Shown piece by piece: positions 36,740-45,689 of a stretch of 64,000 nucleotides of DNA. A program made the position numbers and the translations under genes. This DNA comes from Youhaiella tibetensis. Its GTDB lineage: Bacteria > Pseudomonadota > Alphaproteobacteria > Rhizobiales > Devosiaceae. The stretch covers positions 3,700,501-3,764,500 of the forward strand of contig NZ_CP041690.1 in assembly GCF_008000755.1 (NCBI RefSeq). Reading direction: 5' to 3'. Positions within the stretch are counted from its first letter, which is position 1; each line of letters starts with the position of its first letter. The notes beneath the pieces were generated by a model. That model was not told where the DNA came from. It made no database searches and was given only the letters and a program-made list of their open reading frames with translations.

Positions 36740-36884
36740 GTCGTTCCTCTCAAGCCATGATTCGCTCCCCTCATGCGGTCCGAATGCGGCGTTCCGATGA
36801 GGAAGACGAAAATTCTCGTCCCGCCCGAACGTTAGGACGCCTGAGGATCAAATGAAATATGGGGCGGGCCACCCACCCTCGCTC

Positions 36885-36902
36885 CCTCCCCACAAAGGGA
36901 GG
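36885..36902. repeat. Intergenic hairpin repeat, family A copy 3
   Basis: CCTCCC, loop CACAAA, GGGAGG lie between prfC and the aldo/keto reductase, followed by AATAGAGGGTTGGGGG. It is closest to the copy at 15048-15066. Confidence 0.65.
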
Positions 36903-36937
36903 AATAGAGGGTTGGGGGACCAGAGAATCGGGCCCGT

Positions 36938-38536
36938 CTACGCCCGCTCCCTGGTCGCGAAGAACTCGACCTTGGGATAGTCCTGCTGCATGCGGGTGAG
37001 CCACCAGTTGCTCTGCGCCAGGTAGATGGGGTTGCCATCCTTGTCCTCGGCCAGGGTCGAGCGGTTGGCGTCGATGAACTTCTTGAGCTCGGCCTTGTCT
37101 TCGGCCGCCACCCAGCGGGCCAGCTCGTACCCCACGCTCTCGAAGGCGATCGGCACGCCGTATTCCTTCTCGATGCGCGATTGCAGCACTTCGAGCTGCA
37201 GTTGACCGACCACCCCCACCAGCCAGTCCGCGCCGATCATGCGCCGGAACACCTGAGCTACGCCTTCCTCGGCAAGGTCGGATAGCGCCTTGGCAAGCTG
37301 CTTGGCCTTGATCGGATCGGTCAGGCGCACGCGGCGAATGATTTCGGGTGCGAAATTGGGAATGCCCGTGACCTTGATCGCCGCCCCTTCGGTCAGCGTA
37401 TCGCCCACCGAGAGCGTGCCGTGGTTGGGAATGCCCACGATGTCCCCAGCCACCGCCTCTTCGGCCAGTTCGCGGCTCTGCCCGAAGAAGAACATCGGGT
37501 TGGTCACCGCCATGTCCTTGCCCGAGCGCACGTTTTTGAGGCGCATGCCGCGCTTGAACGTGCCCGAGGAGAGCCGCACGAAGGCGATGCGGTCGCGGTG
37601 GTTGGCGTTCATGTTGGCCTGCACCTTGAACACGAACCCGGAAACCTTGTTGTCCGAGGGCTGGATGGGGTTGGGTTCGGCCGGCTGGGGGCGCGGCTCG
37701 GGCGCCCAGGTGCCAAGCGCCATCAGGAGTTCGGCCACGCTGATGCTCTTGAGCGCCGAGCCGAAGATCACCGGGGTCAGGTGCCCTTCCAGATAGGTTG
37801 CGCGGTCGAAGGCCGGATAGCCCGAGAGCGCCAGGTCAAGCATCTCGAAGGCGCTGGCGAAGACCGGATCGGCAAGATAGGTCTCGTCGAGCATCAGGTC
37901 CTCGACATCCTCGAACGTCTCCAGCACCTCCCCCGAGGGGGAGAGCAGGCGCTTGCCGATGAGATCGATCGTCCCCTTGAAGTCGACGCCCTGCCCGACC
38001 GGCCAGACGACCGGCGACACGTCGAGCGCCAGCGTATCGGCGACGGTATCGAGGATTTCGAGCGCGCCCAGACCCTCGCGGTCCACCTTGTTTACGAAAG
38101 TGATGATGGGAATGTCGCGCAGGCGGCAGACTTCGAAGAGTTTCAACGTCTGGCTTTCGATGCCCTTGGCCATGTCGATGACCATGATCGCCGCATCCAC
38201 CGCCGTGAGCGTGCGATAGGTATCTTCCGAAAAGTCCGAGTGGCCGGGCGTATCGAGAAGGTTGAAGGTCAGCCCGTCATGCTCGAACGTCATCACCGAG
38301 GAGGTGATCGAGATGCCGCGCTGCTGCTCGATCTCCATCCAGTCCGACCGGGTAGCGCGCATGCTGGCGCGCCCGCGCACGGCGCCTGCCTGCTGGATGG
38401 CGCCCGAGGCGGCCAGCAGCTTTTCGGTGAGCGTGGTCTTGCCGGCGTCCGGGTGCGAAATGATGGCGAAGGTGCGCCGCGTCTGATACGGGGCCAGGCC
38501 CGTGCGGGCAGTTGCGGTCGCGGTGGCGGCGGTCAT
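36938..38536 (-). CDS. prfC: Peptide chain release factor 3
   Basis: This 532-residue translational GTPase recycles RF1/RF2 from the ribosome after termination. G1 is ISHPDAGKTTLTE, the switch region QQRGISITSSVMTF, G3 NLLDTPGHSDFSEDTYRTL, and G4 TFVNKVDREG. The RF3-specific C-terminal domain follows (LQLEVLQSRIEKEYGVPIAFE). Length is normal. The N-terminus carries a short Ala/Thr stretch before the conserved TRRTFAIISH. It is divergent from hrpB across 97 bases. Confidence 0.96.
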   Translation of the reverse strand: MTAATATATARTGLAPYQTRRTFAIISHPDAGKTTLTEKLLAASGAIQQAGAVRGRASMRATRSDWMEIEQQRGISITSSVMTFEHDGLTFNLLDTPGHSDFSEDTYRTLTAVDAAIMVIDMAKGIESQTLKLFEVCRLRDIPIITFVNKVDREGLGALEILDTVADTLALDVSPVVWPVGQGVDFKGTIDLIGKRLLSPSGEVLETFEDVEDLMLDETYLADPVFASAFEMLDLALSGYPAFDRATYLEGHLTPVIFGSALKSISVAELLMALGTWAPEPRPQPAEPNPIQPSDNKVSGFVFKVQANMNANHRDRIAFVRLSSGTFKRGMRLKNVRSGKDMAVTNPMFFFGQSRELAEEAVAGDIVGIPNHGTLSVGDTLTEGAAIKVTGIPNFAPEIIRRVRLTDPIKAKQLAKALSDLAEEGVAQVFRRMIGADWLVGVVGQLQLEVLQSRIEKEYGVPIAFESVGYELARWVAAEDKAELKKFIDANRSTLAEDKDGNPIYLAQSNWWLTRMQQDYPKVEFFATRERA

Positions 38537-38633
38537 GGCAATTCTGGGCTTTCGTCGGGAAGGCGCTCCTCCTAGACCGAATGGCCCTTCCGTTCAAGCT
38601 TGCCCTCGTGCGTGGAACCGGCGATGAAGCCGC

Positions 38634-41087
38634 ATGCCGCTCCTTTCGCCGCTCCCCATCGATGCCGCCCTGCCCCTGCTTCTCGCCGCGCTCGAGGCCG
38701 GGCCGTTCGCCGTGCTCGTCGCGCCGCCGGGCGCCGGCAAAACCACTCGCGTGCCGCTGGCATTGCTCGATGCCCCGTGGCGTGGCGATGGCCGCATCGT
38801 CATGCTCGAACCCCGCCGCCTCGCCGCCCGCGCCGCCGCCCGCCGCATGGCGCAGACGCTGGGCGAGGAAGTCGGCGAAACCGTCGGCTACCGCGTCCGC
38901 CTCGACAACAAGATTACCAGGAAGACGCGCATCGAAGTCGTCACCGAAGGCGTCTTCACCCGCATGCTGCTCGACGATCCCGAACTCACCGGCATCGCCG
39001 CCGTACTCTTCGACGAATTCCACGAGCGCAGCCTCGATGGCGATCTGGGGCTCGCCTTGGCGCTCGACGCTGCCGCCCTGCGTGAAGACCTGCGGCTCCT
39101 GGTGATGTCGGCGACGATCGACGGCGCCCGGGTGGCGCGCCTCCTCGGCGATGCGCCGGTCATCGAAAGCGAAGGCCGCGCCTTCCCGGTCGAGACCCGC
39201 TATGTCGTCCCAGATCCACTGGCCCGCCTCGAAGATCAGGTGACGGCAGCCACGCTCGAGGCCATGAACAGCGAGCCCGGCTCCGCCCTCGTCTTTCTGC
39301 CCGGGCAGGCCGAGATCACCCGCACCGCGGAGCGCCTTGCCGGCAAGGTGCCCGCCAATACCGACATCGCCCCGCTCTATGGCCAGCTCACCCCAGCCGA
39401 ACAGGATCGCGCCGTCCAGCCCGCCCCACGCGGCCGCCGCAAGATCGTGCTGGCAACCTCGATCGCGGAAACCTCGCTCACCATCGAGGGCGTGCGCATC
39501 GTCATCGATTCCGGCTTTCGCCGCGTCCCGACCTATGAGCCCGCCACCGGCCTCTCCTCGCTCGAAACCCGCCGCGTTTCCCGCGCCGCCGCCGACCAGC
39601 GACGTGGCCGCGCCGGCCGTACCGAACCGGGCATTTGCTTTCGCCTCTGGAACGAGGGGCAGAATTCGGCGCTCGACGCCTTCGACACGCCCGAAATCCT
39701 CGCCGCCGACCTTTCCGGGCTCGCCCTCGACCTCGCCTCCTGGGGCGTCACCGATCCCAAGGCGATGGCCTTTCTCGATTCCCCGCCCGCTCCGGCCTGG
39801 AGCGAAGCGGTGACCTTGCTCAAAGGGCTCGAGGCCCTCGACGCGCAGGGTCGCATCACGCCCGAAGGTCGAGCCCTCGCGCGCCTGCCGCTCCATCCGC
39901 GCCTCGCCCACATGGTCCATTGCGCCGCCGGCGAGAACGACGCCCTCACTGCCGCCGAGATCGCCGTCCTCCTCGGCGAACGCGGCCTTGGCGGCGCCGG
40001 CATCGACCTAGCCCACCGCCTCGACCGCTTCCGCCGCGAATCCGGCCGCCGCGCCGAGGAGGCGCGCAATCTCGCGCGCCGCTGGGCCGCCCTCGTCGGC
40101 AACAAATCCGGCAGCGGCGAAGACGCCGGCCGCCATCTCGCCCGCGCCTATCCCGATCGCGTGGCGCAGGCCTCGGGCGCGCGCGGTCGCTTCCGGCTCG
40201 CCAATGGCCGGGCCGCAAGCCTTGAAGAGACCGACGCCCTGGCCGCCGCGCCTTATCTTGTAGTGGCCGATCTCACGGGGAGCGCCGCGAACGGCCGTAT
40301 CCGCGCGGCGGCCGCCATCGACCGGGCAACGATCGAGGAATTGTTCGCCGGCCAGATCACCAGCGAAACCGTGCTCGCCTTCGACAAGGGCGCCAGGAGC
40401 CTGCGCGCCCGCCGCATCCGTCGCCTGGGCGCCTTGCGTCTCACCGAGGAACCCCTGGCCGTGCCGACAAGCGAAGAGGCCGCGCGCCTCCTGGCCGCCG
40501 GACTGGCCGAAACCGGCATCGCCGCCCTGCCCTGGAGCAAGGACCAGAACGCGCTGCGCGCCCGCAGCACCTATCTGCATCAGACCCTGGGCGATGCCTG
40601 GCCCGACCTTTCGGACCCCGCCATTGCCCAGGATGGTGCCGCCACCCTCGCGCCCTACCTCTCTGGCCACGCTGGACTAGCCGACCTTTCGGCCGACGAC
40701 CTAGCCGGGTTCATCGAGGAAGTGCTCCCCTGGGCCAGGCGCGCCGAGATGGACAAGCTGCTCCCCAGCCATTTCGCCGCCCCCTCCGGCTCGAACCTGC
40801 CGATCGACTATGCCGGTGAGAACGGCCCGACCCTTGAGATCCGCGTCCAGGAGCTCTTCGGGCTTGACCGCCATCCTGCCGTCGCCGGGGGCAAGGTGCC
40901 GCTCTTGCTGGTGCTGCTTTCGCCGGCTCACCGCCCCATCCAAACCACCCGAGACCTCCCCGGCTTCTGGCGCGGATCGTGGAAGGATGTCGCCAAGGAC
41001 CTCAAGGGGCGCTATCCCAAGCACTACTGGCCGGACGACCCCCTGGCCGCCCAGGCGACGGCGCGCGCCAAGCCGCGCGGCACCTGA
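38634..41087 (+). CDS. hrpB: ATP-dependent helicase HrpB
   Basis: This 817-residue DEAH-type helicase has motif I VAPPGAGKTTRVPLALL, motif Ia MLEPRRLAARAAARRMA, a DEFH box (VLFDEFHERSLDGDLGLAL), motif III VMSATIDG, and motif VI DQRRGRAGRTEPGICFRLW. The HrpB-specific C-terminus is present (LPSHFAAPSGSNLPIDYA; VQELFGLDRHPAVAGGKVPLLLVLLSPAHRPIQTTRDLPGFWRGSW). Its role in bacteria is poorly known, probably RNA remodelling. The start is the ATG at 38634. The next gene starts 32 bases after it. Confidence 0.95.
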   Translation: MPLLSPLPIDAALPLLLAALEAGPFAVLVAPPGAGKTTRVPLALLDAPWRGDGRIVMLEPRRLAARAAARRMAQTLGEEVGETVGYRVRLDNKITRKTRIEVVTEGVFTRMLLDDPELTGIAAVLFDEFHERSLDGDLGLALALDAAALREDLRLLVMSATIDGARVARLLGDAPVIESEGRAFPVETRYVVPDPLARLEDQVTAATLEAMNSEPGSALVFLPGQAEITRTAERLAGKVPANTDIAPLYGQLTPAEQDRAVQPAPRGRRKIVLATSIAETSLTIEGVRIVIDSGFRRVPTYEPATGLSSLETRRVSRAAADQRRGRAGRTEPGICFRLWNEGQNSALDAFDTPEILAADLSGLALDLASWGVTDPKAMAFLDSPPAPAWSEAVTLLKGLEALDAQGRITPEGRALARLPLHPRLAHMVHCAAGENDALTAAEIAVLLGERGLGGAGIDLAHRLDRFRRESGRRAEEARNLARRWAALVGNKSGSGEDAGRHLARAYPDRVAQASGARGRFRLANGRAASLEETDALAAAPYLVVADLTGSAANGRIRAAAAIDRATIEELFAGQITSETVLAFDKGARSLRARRIRRLGALRLTEEPLAVPTSEEAARLLAAGLAETGIAALPWSKDQNALRARSTYLHQTLGDAWPDLSDPAIAQDGAATLAPYLSGHAGLADLSADDLAGFIEEVLPWARRAEMDKLLPSHFAAPSGSNLPIDYAGENGPTLEIRVQELFGLDRHPAVAGGKVPLLLVLLSPAHRPIQTTRDLPGFWRGSWKDVAKDLKGRYPKHYWPDDPLAAQATARAKPRGT

Positions 41088-41119
41088 CCGATCCGAACCG
41101 CAAGAGCGAGAATCACCTC

Positions 41120-41362
41120 ATGGCCACCCCCACCAAGCTCGTCGTCATCATAGCCTTCGACAAAGGCGAAGACGGCGAACTGATCCCCGCGTTCGAGCCA
41201 CGCGAGATGCAGAGCGAGTCCCGCGCCATCAGCGAGGCGCGCCAGCTCGCTCAACGCCATGTCGGGGTCATCGCCTGGTCGCGCGACGCCGACCCCGCCA
41301 TGGGCGATTACGGCCCGCCGGTGGAGCTGTTCCGTCACGGGGAGGTGCCGGACCTCGACTGA
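41120..41362 (+). CDS. Small conserved protein of unknown function
   Basis: This 80-residue protein reads LVVIIAFDKGEDGELIPAFEPREM, then SEARQLAQRHVGVIAWSRDADPAMGDYGPP and ends GEVPDLD. I have the impression of having seen this pattern as a hypothetical protein in related alphaproteobacteria, but I know of no named domain. It is soluble, acidic at the end, and has one predicted alpha/beta unit. The ATG at 41120 follows a weak GAGAATCAC stretch. It lies between hrpB and a CDF transporter on the same strand, so an operon is possible. No function is proposed. Confidence 0.75.
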   Translation: MATPTKLVVIIAFDKGEDGELIPAFEPREMQSESRAISEARQLAQRHVGVIAWSRDADPAMGDYGPPVELFRHGEVPDLD

Positions 41363-41445
41363 GGCCTCCCGACGAACCGCCTCGATTGCCTGCATTTTTC
41401 GCCCGCGATAGGTTGTTCGCCCGAGACGGTCGAGACGGTGCGGCG

Positions 41446-42393
41446 ATGCAGACAGAGCAGGGCGTATTGCGCCTTTCGATCACGGCCACGTTCCTCGTCG
41501 CCGCGATCGGCATCGTCTTCGGCCTGCTTTCGGGCTCCTACGCCATCGTCTTCGACGGCGTTTACGCGCTGACCGATGCCATCATGACGGTGCTGGCGCT
41601 CCTCGTGGCCCGGCTCATCGCCTCCTCCACCAGCGAGGACGCCGAGAGCACCTGGCTGGTCAAGCACTTCACAATGGGCTTCTGGCACCTTGAGCCGATG
41701 GTGCTCGGCCTTAACGGCATCATGCTGACGGGCGCCGCGCTCTACGCCTTCATCAACGCCGTCGGCAGCATCGTCCATGGCGGGCGGACGCTCGATTTCG
41801 ACAATGCCATCGCCTATGCCGCGATCACGCTGGCCATGACCACCACCATGGCCGTCTACGCCTATCGCGCCAACCGACGGATCGGCTCGGATTTCGTGGC
41901 GCTCGACGCCAAGAGCTGGGTGATGTCCTCGGCCATGACGGCGGCGCTCCTCGTGGCCTTCGTCTTCGGCCTCTTCATCCAGGGGACGAGCCTTCAGTGG
42001 CTCTCGCCCTATATCGACCCGGTGGTGCTGGCCGTGATCTGCGTGGTGATCATCCCGATCCCGCTCGGCACCATCCGCCAGGCGCTGGCCGACATCCTCT
42101 TGGTCACCCCAGCCGACCTAAAGGCACATGTCGATGGCGTCGCCCAGGACTTCGTTGAGCGCTACGGCTTCCTCTCCTACCGCGCCTATGTTGCCCGCGT
42201 CGGTCGGGGCCGCCAGATCGAGCTCTATTTCATCGTGCCCCACGACCGTCCCGCTGCCCGCCTGGAGGAATGGGATCGCATCCGCGACGAAGTCAGCGCC
42301 GCCCTCGGCCCCGATTCGCCCGACCGCTGGCTAACCATTGCCTTCACGACGGACCCGGAATGGGCCGATGGCGTGAGCGTGGCGGCGGCCTGA
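41446..42393 (+). CDS. Cation diffusion facilitator family transporter
   Basis: This 315-residue inner-membrane protein has six helices and a cytoplasmic C-terminal domain of about 95 residues (from VTPADLKAHVDGVAQDF), the layout of CDF metal/proton antiporters. The helix-2 site is FDGVYALTDAIMT and the helix-5 site LDAKSWVMSSAMTA, both with Asp residues that can bind divalent metal. The His-rich loop of zinc-specific members is absent, so iron or manganese export is possible. The ATG at 41446 follows GGTGCGG; the in-frame upstream codons are a shadow of hrpB. Confidence 0.88.
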   Translation: MQTEQGVLRLSITATFLVAAIGIVFGLLSGSYAIVFDGVYALTDAIMTVLALLVARLIASSTSEDAESTWLVKHFTMGFWHLEPMVLGLNGIMLTGAALYAFINAVGSIVHGGRTLDFDNAIAYAAITLAMTTTMAVYAYRANRRIGSDFVALDAKSWVMSSAMTAALLVAFVFGLFIQGTSLQWLSPYIDPVVLAVICVVIIPIPLGTIRQALADILLVTPADLKAHVDGVAQDFVERYGFLSYRAYVARVGRGRQIELYFIVPHDRPAARLEEWDRIRDEVSAALGPDSPDRWLTIAFTTDPEWADGVSVAAA

Positions 42394-42408
42394 GAAGCCG
42401 CACGCCTC

Positions 42409-43551
42409 TCAGGCGATCCGACGCGGTTCGCCCCTGCGGAACGGCTTCCTCGCCTTGTCGGCATAAAGGGCCTTGTCGGCCTCCACCACGACGTCGAGGT
42501 CATTCTCCTCCGGCGCACGCTCGGCAACGCCGACGCTGGCAGAAAGCCGGATCTCCTCGCCGGCGAAATCGAATGGCGTTGCCGACACGCTCGCACGCAA
42601 AGCCTCGGCGAGGCGCAATGCCTCGCCATACGCCGTTCCGGGGAACACCACGCAGAATTCATCGCCACCGAGGCGTCCGACGAAATCGGTCGGGCCCACC
42701 CCGCCGCTCAGGAGCCGCCCAAGATGCGCCAGCGCCCGGTCACCCGCGGCATGGCCATATCGATCGTTGAGCGGCTTGAAATCGTCGAGGTCGAAAAGCG
42801 CGACCGAATAGACTTGATCCCCCTGCCTGCTCAGTTCCGCCAACCGTATCTGAAGCCCGCGACGATTGGCGACCCCGGTAAGCTCGTCCGTCTCAGACAG
42901 ATGCGCGAGCCGGGTCTGCAGGCGATCGATCATCATCAGGGCAAAACCCAGGTTCCATACCGCGCCGCTGAAGACCGTGCAGAGCAGCGCATAGGAAGCG
43001 AGCGCGTAGTAGACCGGAAACGCCATTATCCCGGTCAACACACTGATGTTGGAGCCGATGACCATAAGCTGGCCGAGCATTGCGACCGCGAACGCGACGA
43101 CCGCCACGATCGCGCCGACACCCGGCTGGCGAAAGCGTAGCAAGTGCCGAATGGAAAGCCCCATGACCGTTGCTTGCCCGGCCGCATAGACCACGGCGCG
43201 GCCACGGTCGAACTCGAAACAGGCGATCATCGCGCAGGCGGCCAAGGCGGCAATGGCAAGCGCGAGCTTCTGCCCGCCGGCCTGGCCATCGAACCGGCGC
43301 AGCCCGATCCAGAACTGGGCGAAGCCCAGGATGATGAGCACGTTTCCACCGATCGCCGGCACCGGCGCGCCGGCATTGCCCTGAATGGCCAACACCGCTC
43401 CACCGACGACCGTCAGCCCCATGCCCAACAACCAGTAGAGGGCCGCCGGATTGGGTCTATAGCGATACGCGAACGCCGCCCAGACCACGCACACGGTCAG
43501 AGAATTGAGGAAAATGACGATGTAGAGCGTCAGGAAATCAAGACTAGGCAT
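42409..43551 (-). CDS. Membrane-bound GGDEF diguanylate cyclase
   Basis: This 380-residue protein has about six to seven N-terminal membrane helices (1-205) and a GGDEF domain (about 215-375). The active-site loop RLGGDEF is intact, and the preceding FDLDDFKPLNDRYGHAAGD is complete, so c-di-GMP synthesis is likely. At the inhibitory-site position the usual RxxD reads GPTD, so feedback inhibition may be lost. The ATG at 43551 is chosen because the upstream in-frame codons run into the tRNA-Val gene. Its signal is unknown. Confidence 0.92.
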   Translation of the reverse strand: MPSLDFLTLYIVIFLNSLTVCVVWAAFAYRYRPNPAALYWLLGMGLTVVGGAVLAIQGNAGAPVPAIGGNVLIILGFAQFWIGLRRFDGQAGGQKLALAIAALAACAMIACFEFDRGRAVVYAAGQATVMGLSIRHLLRFRQPGVGAIVAVVAFAVAMLGQLMVIGSNISVLTGIMAFPVYYALASYALLCTVFSGAVWNLGFALMMIDRLQTRLAHLSETDELTGVANRRGLQIRLAELSRQGDQVYSVALFDLDDFKPLNDRYGHAAGDRALAHLGRLLSGGVGPTDFVGRLGGDEFCVVFPGTAYGEALRLAEALRASVSATPFDFAGEEIRLSASVGVAERAPEENDLDVVVEADKALYADKARKPFRRGEPRRIA

Positions 43552-43709
43552 CGGACCACCCGTTTTCGGCCGGACCGATACGGGGCGAACCCCTAAGCCG
43601 CTGTAAATTCGGGCCGCCAAGTTGACGCGATCCCGTCCCGGCACGCCGCCACAACGCCGCTGGCCTAGCCACCAACACCCTGGACAATCGCCGTCGATTT
43701 TAGATGAAA

Positions 43710-43784
43710 TGGTGGGTGCGACAGGGATTGAACCTGTGACCCCTGCCGTGTGAAGGCAGTGCTCTCCCGCTGAGCTACGCACCC
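43710..43784 (-). tRNA. tRNA-Val (anticodon CAC)
   Basis: The minus strand folds into a cloverleaf: acceptor GGGTGCG/CGCACCC, D arm AGCTCAGCGGGAGAGC, anticodon arm CTGCC-TTCACAC-GGCAG, T arm with GGTTCAATCC, and encoded CCA at 43710-43712. The anticodon CAC reads GTG (Val). Confidence 0.96.
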
Positions 43785-43818
43785 GCGCCTGTACCCGGCG
43801 AGGAAAGACTTGAGAGAA

Positions 43819-43893
43819 TGGTGGGCGTAACTGGGATTGAACCAGTGACCCCTACGATGTCAACGTAGTGCTCTCCCGCTGAGCTATACGCCC
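43819..43893 (-). tRNA. tRNA-Val (anticodon GAC)
   Basis: The minus strand folds into a cloverleaf: acceptor GGGCGTA/TACGCCC, anticodon arm CTACG-TTGACAT-CGTAG, T arm with GGTTCAATCC, and encoded CCA. The anticodon GAC reads GTC and GTT (Val). It lies 34 bases from the other tRNA-Val and is probably co-transcribed upstream of it. Confidence 0.96.
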
Positions 43894-44000
43894 ATCTCTC
43901 AAGAGCGCGGCCGGTGCAGCACCTGCCGTTGCCGCGCGATAGACCATAAAACCCCTTTCGCGGTCAAGGGGTCAATGGCGGACTTTTCACCGTGTGGAAA

Positions 44001-44360
44001 TCAAGCCGCCAGAAGCCGCTCCACCTCGTTGACCAGGTCCTTGAGATGGAAGGGTTTGGAGAGCACCGAAGCGTCGCGCGGCGCGTCGCTGTCGGGGTTG
44101 AGCGCCACTGCCGCAAAGCCGGTGATGAACATCACCTTCAGGTCCGGATCGAGCTCGGTGGCGCGGCGGGCCAGCTCGATGCCGTCCATTTCCGGCATCA
44201 CGATGTCGGAAAGCAGCAGGGAAAAGGGTTCCTCGCGCAACCGCTCATAGGCCGAACGGCCGTTGTCGAACGACACGACTTCATAGCCGGCATTCTTGAG
44301 CGCGCGCGTCAGGAACTGGCGCATGTCGTTATCGTCTTCGGCGAGCAGTATCCGCTTCAT
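44001..44360 (-). CDS. cpdR: Cell-cycle response regulator CpdR
   Basis: This 119-residue receiver-only protein matches CpdR almost end to end: MKRILLAEDDNDMRQFL, SLLLSDIVMPEMDGIELARRATELDPDLKVMFITGFAAVALNP, VLSKPFHLKDLV. Phosphoacceptor is D52. In Caulobacter, unphosphorylated CpdR brings ClpXP to the pole and drives degradation of cell-cycle regulators. The ATG at 44360 has a GAGGATTCG site. Two GANTC (CcrM) sites lie at 44362-44366 and 44383-44387 just upstream. It is divergent from the amidohydrolase gene. Confidence 0.96.
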   Translation of the reverse strand: MKRILLAEDDNDMRQFLTRALKNAGYEVVSFDNGRSAYERLREEPFSLLLSDIVMPEMDGIELARRATELDPDLKVMFITGFAAVALNPDSDAPRDASVLSKPFHLKDLVNEVERLLAA

Positions 44361-44538
44361 CGAATCCTCGTGAAAGGGCTGGGACTCTGTGGGGTCATAT
44401 GTACTGCATGCGGCTATTTCTTCAATCACGCAAGGCGTAGTGCCCTCAGAAATTGTGATTGCTAGACATTCAGCCGCACGGGAGGCAAACTGGAAGGCAA
44501 ATCGCGGCAAGCGCTTCGGCCCGTGGAGGAAATATACG

Positions 44539-45420
44539 GTGCAGTCCGACTACTGGGACAAGCCAGCCTTTGAAACTATCCGGCCGCGCCGGCTGACGGC
44601 GCCCCTTGTGTTCAACTCGGGCCACTCGGGCCGCGACTATCCGCAGCGCTTCCTCGAAATGACCCGGCTCGACCACCTTTCGATTCGCCAGTCCGAGGAT
44701 GCCTTCGTCGACGAACTGTTCGGCCGTGCCCCGCACCTGGGGACCCCGCTCCTGCGCGCCCATTTCCCGCGTGCCTATCTCGACGTCAACCGCGAGCCCT
44801 GGGAACTGGACCCCCAGATGTTCGAGGAGCCGCTATCGGACCGCTACAACACCACCTCCCCGCGCGTGGCCGCCGGGCTGGGAACGCTGGCGCGCGTCGT
44901 AGCCGAGAACAAGCCGATCTACCGCGATAGGCTGACGCTCGATGATGCCTGCATGCGCATCGAGGGCATCTACCTGCCCTATCACGCCACTCTGCAGAAA
45001 CTGCTCAGCGAAGCCCTCACCCAGTTCGGCGTGGCCGTGCTGGTCGATTGCCATTCCATGCCGCGCCTGGCGCGCAGCGGCGACAAGGCCGCGCCCGATA
45101 TCGTCCTGGGCGATCGCTATGGCACGGCCTGCGCCCCGGTGCTGATGGACCTGATCGAAACCGTGTTTACGAGCGCGGGCCTGCGCGTGGCGCGGAACCG
45201 CCCCTATGCCGGAGGTTACGCGACCCGCACCTATGGGCGGCCACAATATGGCGTCCACGCCGTCCAGATCGAGATCAGCCGGCACCTCTATATGAATGAG
45301 GTCACGCTCTCCAGGAACGAGAGTTTTGACGCCGTGCGGCAACTGGTCGAAAAGCTGATCTTTGCGCTGATCGGGCTCGACCTGACCCTGCTCGCCACCA
45401 ACAAGGCGGCCGCCGAGTAG
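44539..45420 (+). CDS. N-formylglutamate amidohydrolase family protein
   Basis: This 293-residue zinc hydrolase has the family motifs VFNSGHSGRDYP, the SEDAFVDELF and HFPRAYLDVNREPWELDP regions, VDCHSMP, and GGYATRTYGRPQYGVHAVQIEISRHLYMNE. Family members hydrolyse N-formylglutamate in histidine breakdown, but many are stand-alone genes of uncertain substrate, as here (no hut genes). The start is GTG at 44539 after GGAGGA at 44525-44530. An ATG at 44389 would overlap the cpdR promoter region and add 50 non-conserved residues. Confidence 0.9.
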   Translation: MQSDYWDKPAFETIRPRRLTAPLVFNSGHSGRDYPQRFLEMTRLDHLSIRQSEDAFVDELFGRAPHLGTPLLRAHFPRAYLDVNREPWELDPQMFEEPLSDRYNTTSPRVAAGLGTLARVVAENKPIYRDRLTLDDACMRIEGIYLPYHATLQKLLSEALTQFGVAVLVDCHSMPRLARSGDKAAPDIVLGDRYGTACAPVLMDLIETVFTSAGLRVARNRPYAGGYATRTYGRPQYGVHAVQIEISRHLYMNEVTLSRNESFDAVRQLVEKLIFALIGLDLTLLATNKAAAE

Positions 45421-45689
45421 GCTCTCCACAAAGGAAGAGCGCCGGTTGTGGCGCGGCGCTCCAGTCAAGGGAGGAAACGTGGGACGCCTGCGATACGCTT
45501 GGAGGTCCAGAGCCAGTCGCGAGCTTCCCGCCCATCATGCCTCTCTGGGATGAACCCAGTTGCCGAGTCGATCAAGTGCGCAGTGATCCCTAGCCAGCAA
45601 GTTACCATTCGTTGTTGCAAAAATGATCCACGCCGACTAACGGCATTCAGCGCCGTTTTGCCGCCCACCTCTTTGAGAAAAGCACACCC

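Noticed and set aside
43552..43782. N-terminal extension of the GGDEF frame by 77 residues.
   Set aside because: It translates the tRNA-Val gene and spacer; the membrane domain begins properly at the ATG at 43551.
44389..44538. Upstream ATG start for the N-formylglutamate amidohydrolase.
   Set aside because: The added 50 residues are not conserved-looking, and a GGAGGA site is placed correctly for the GTG at 44539.
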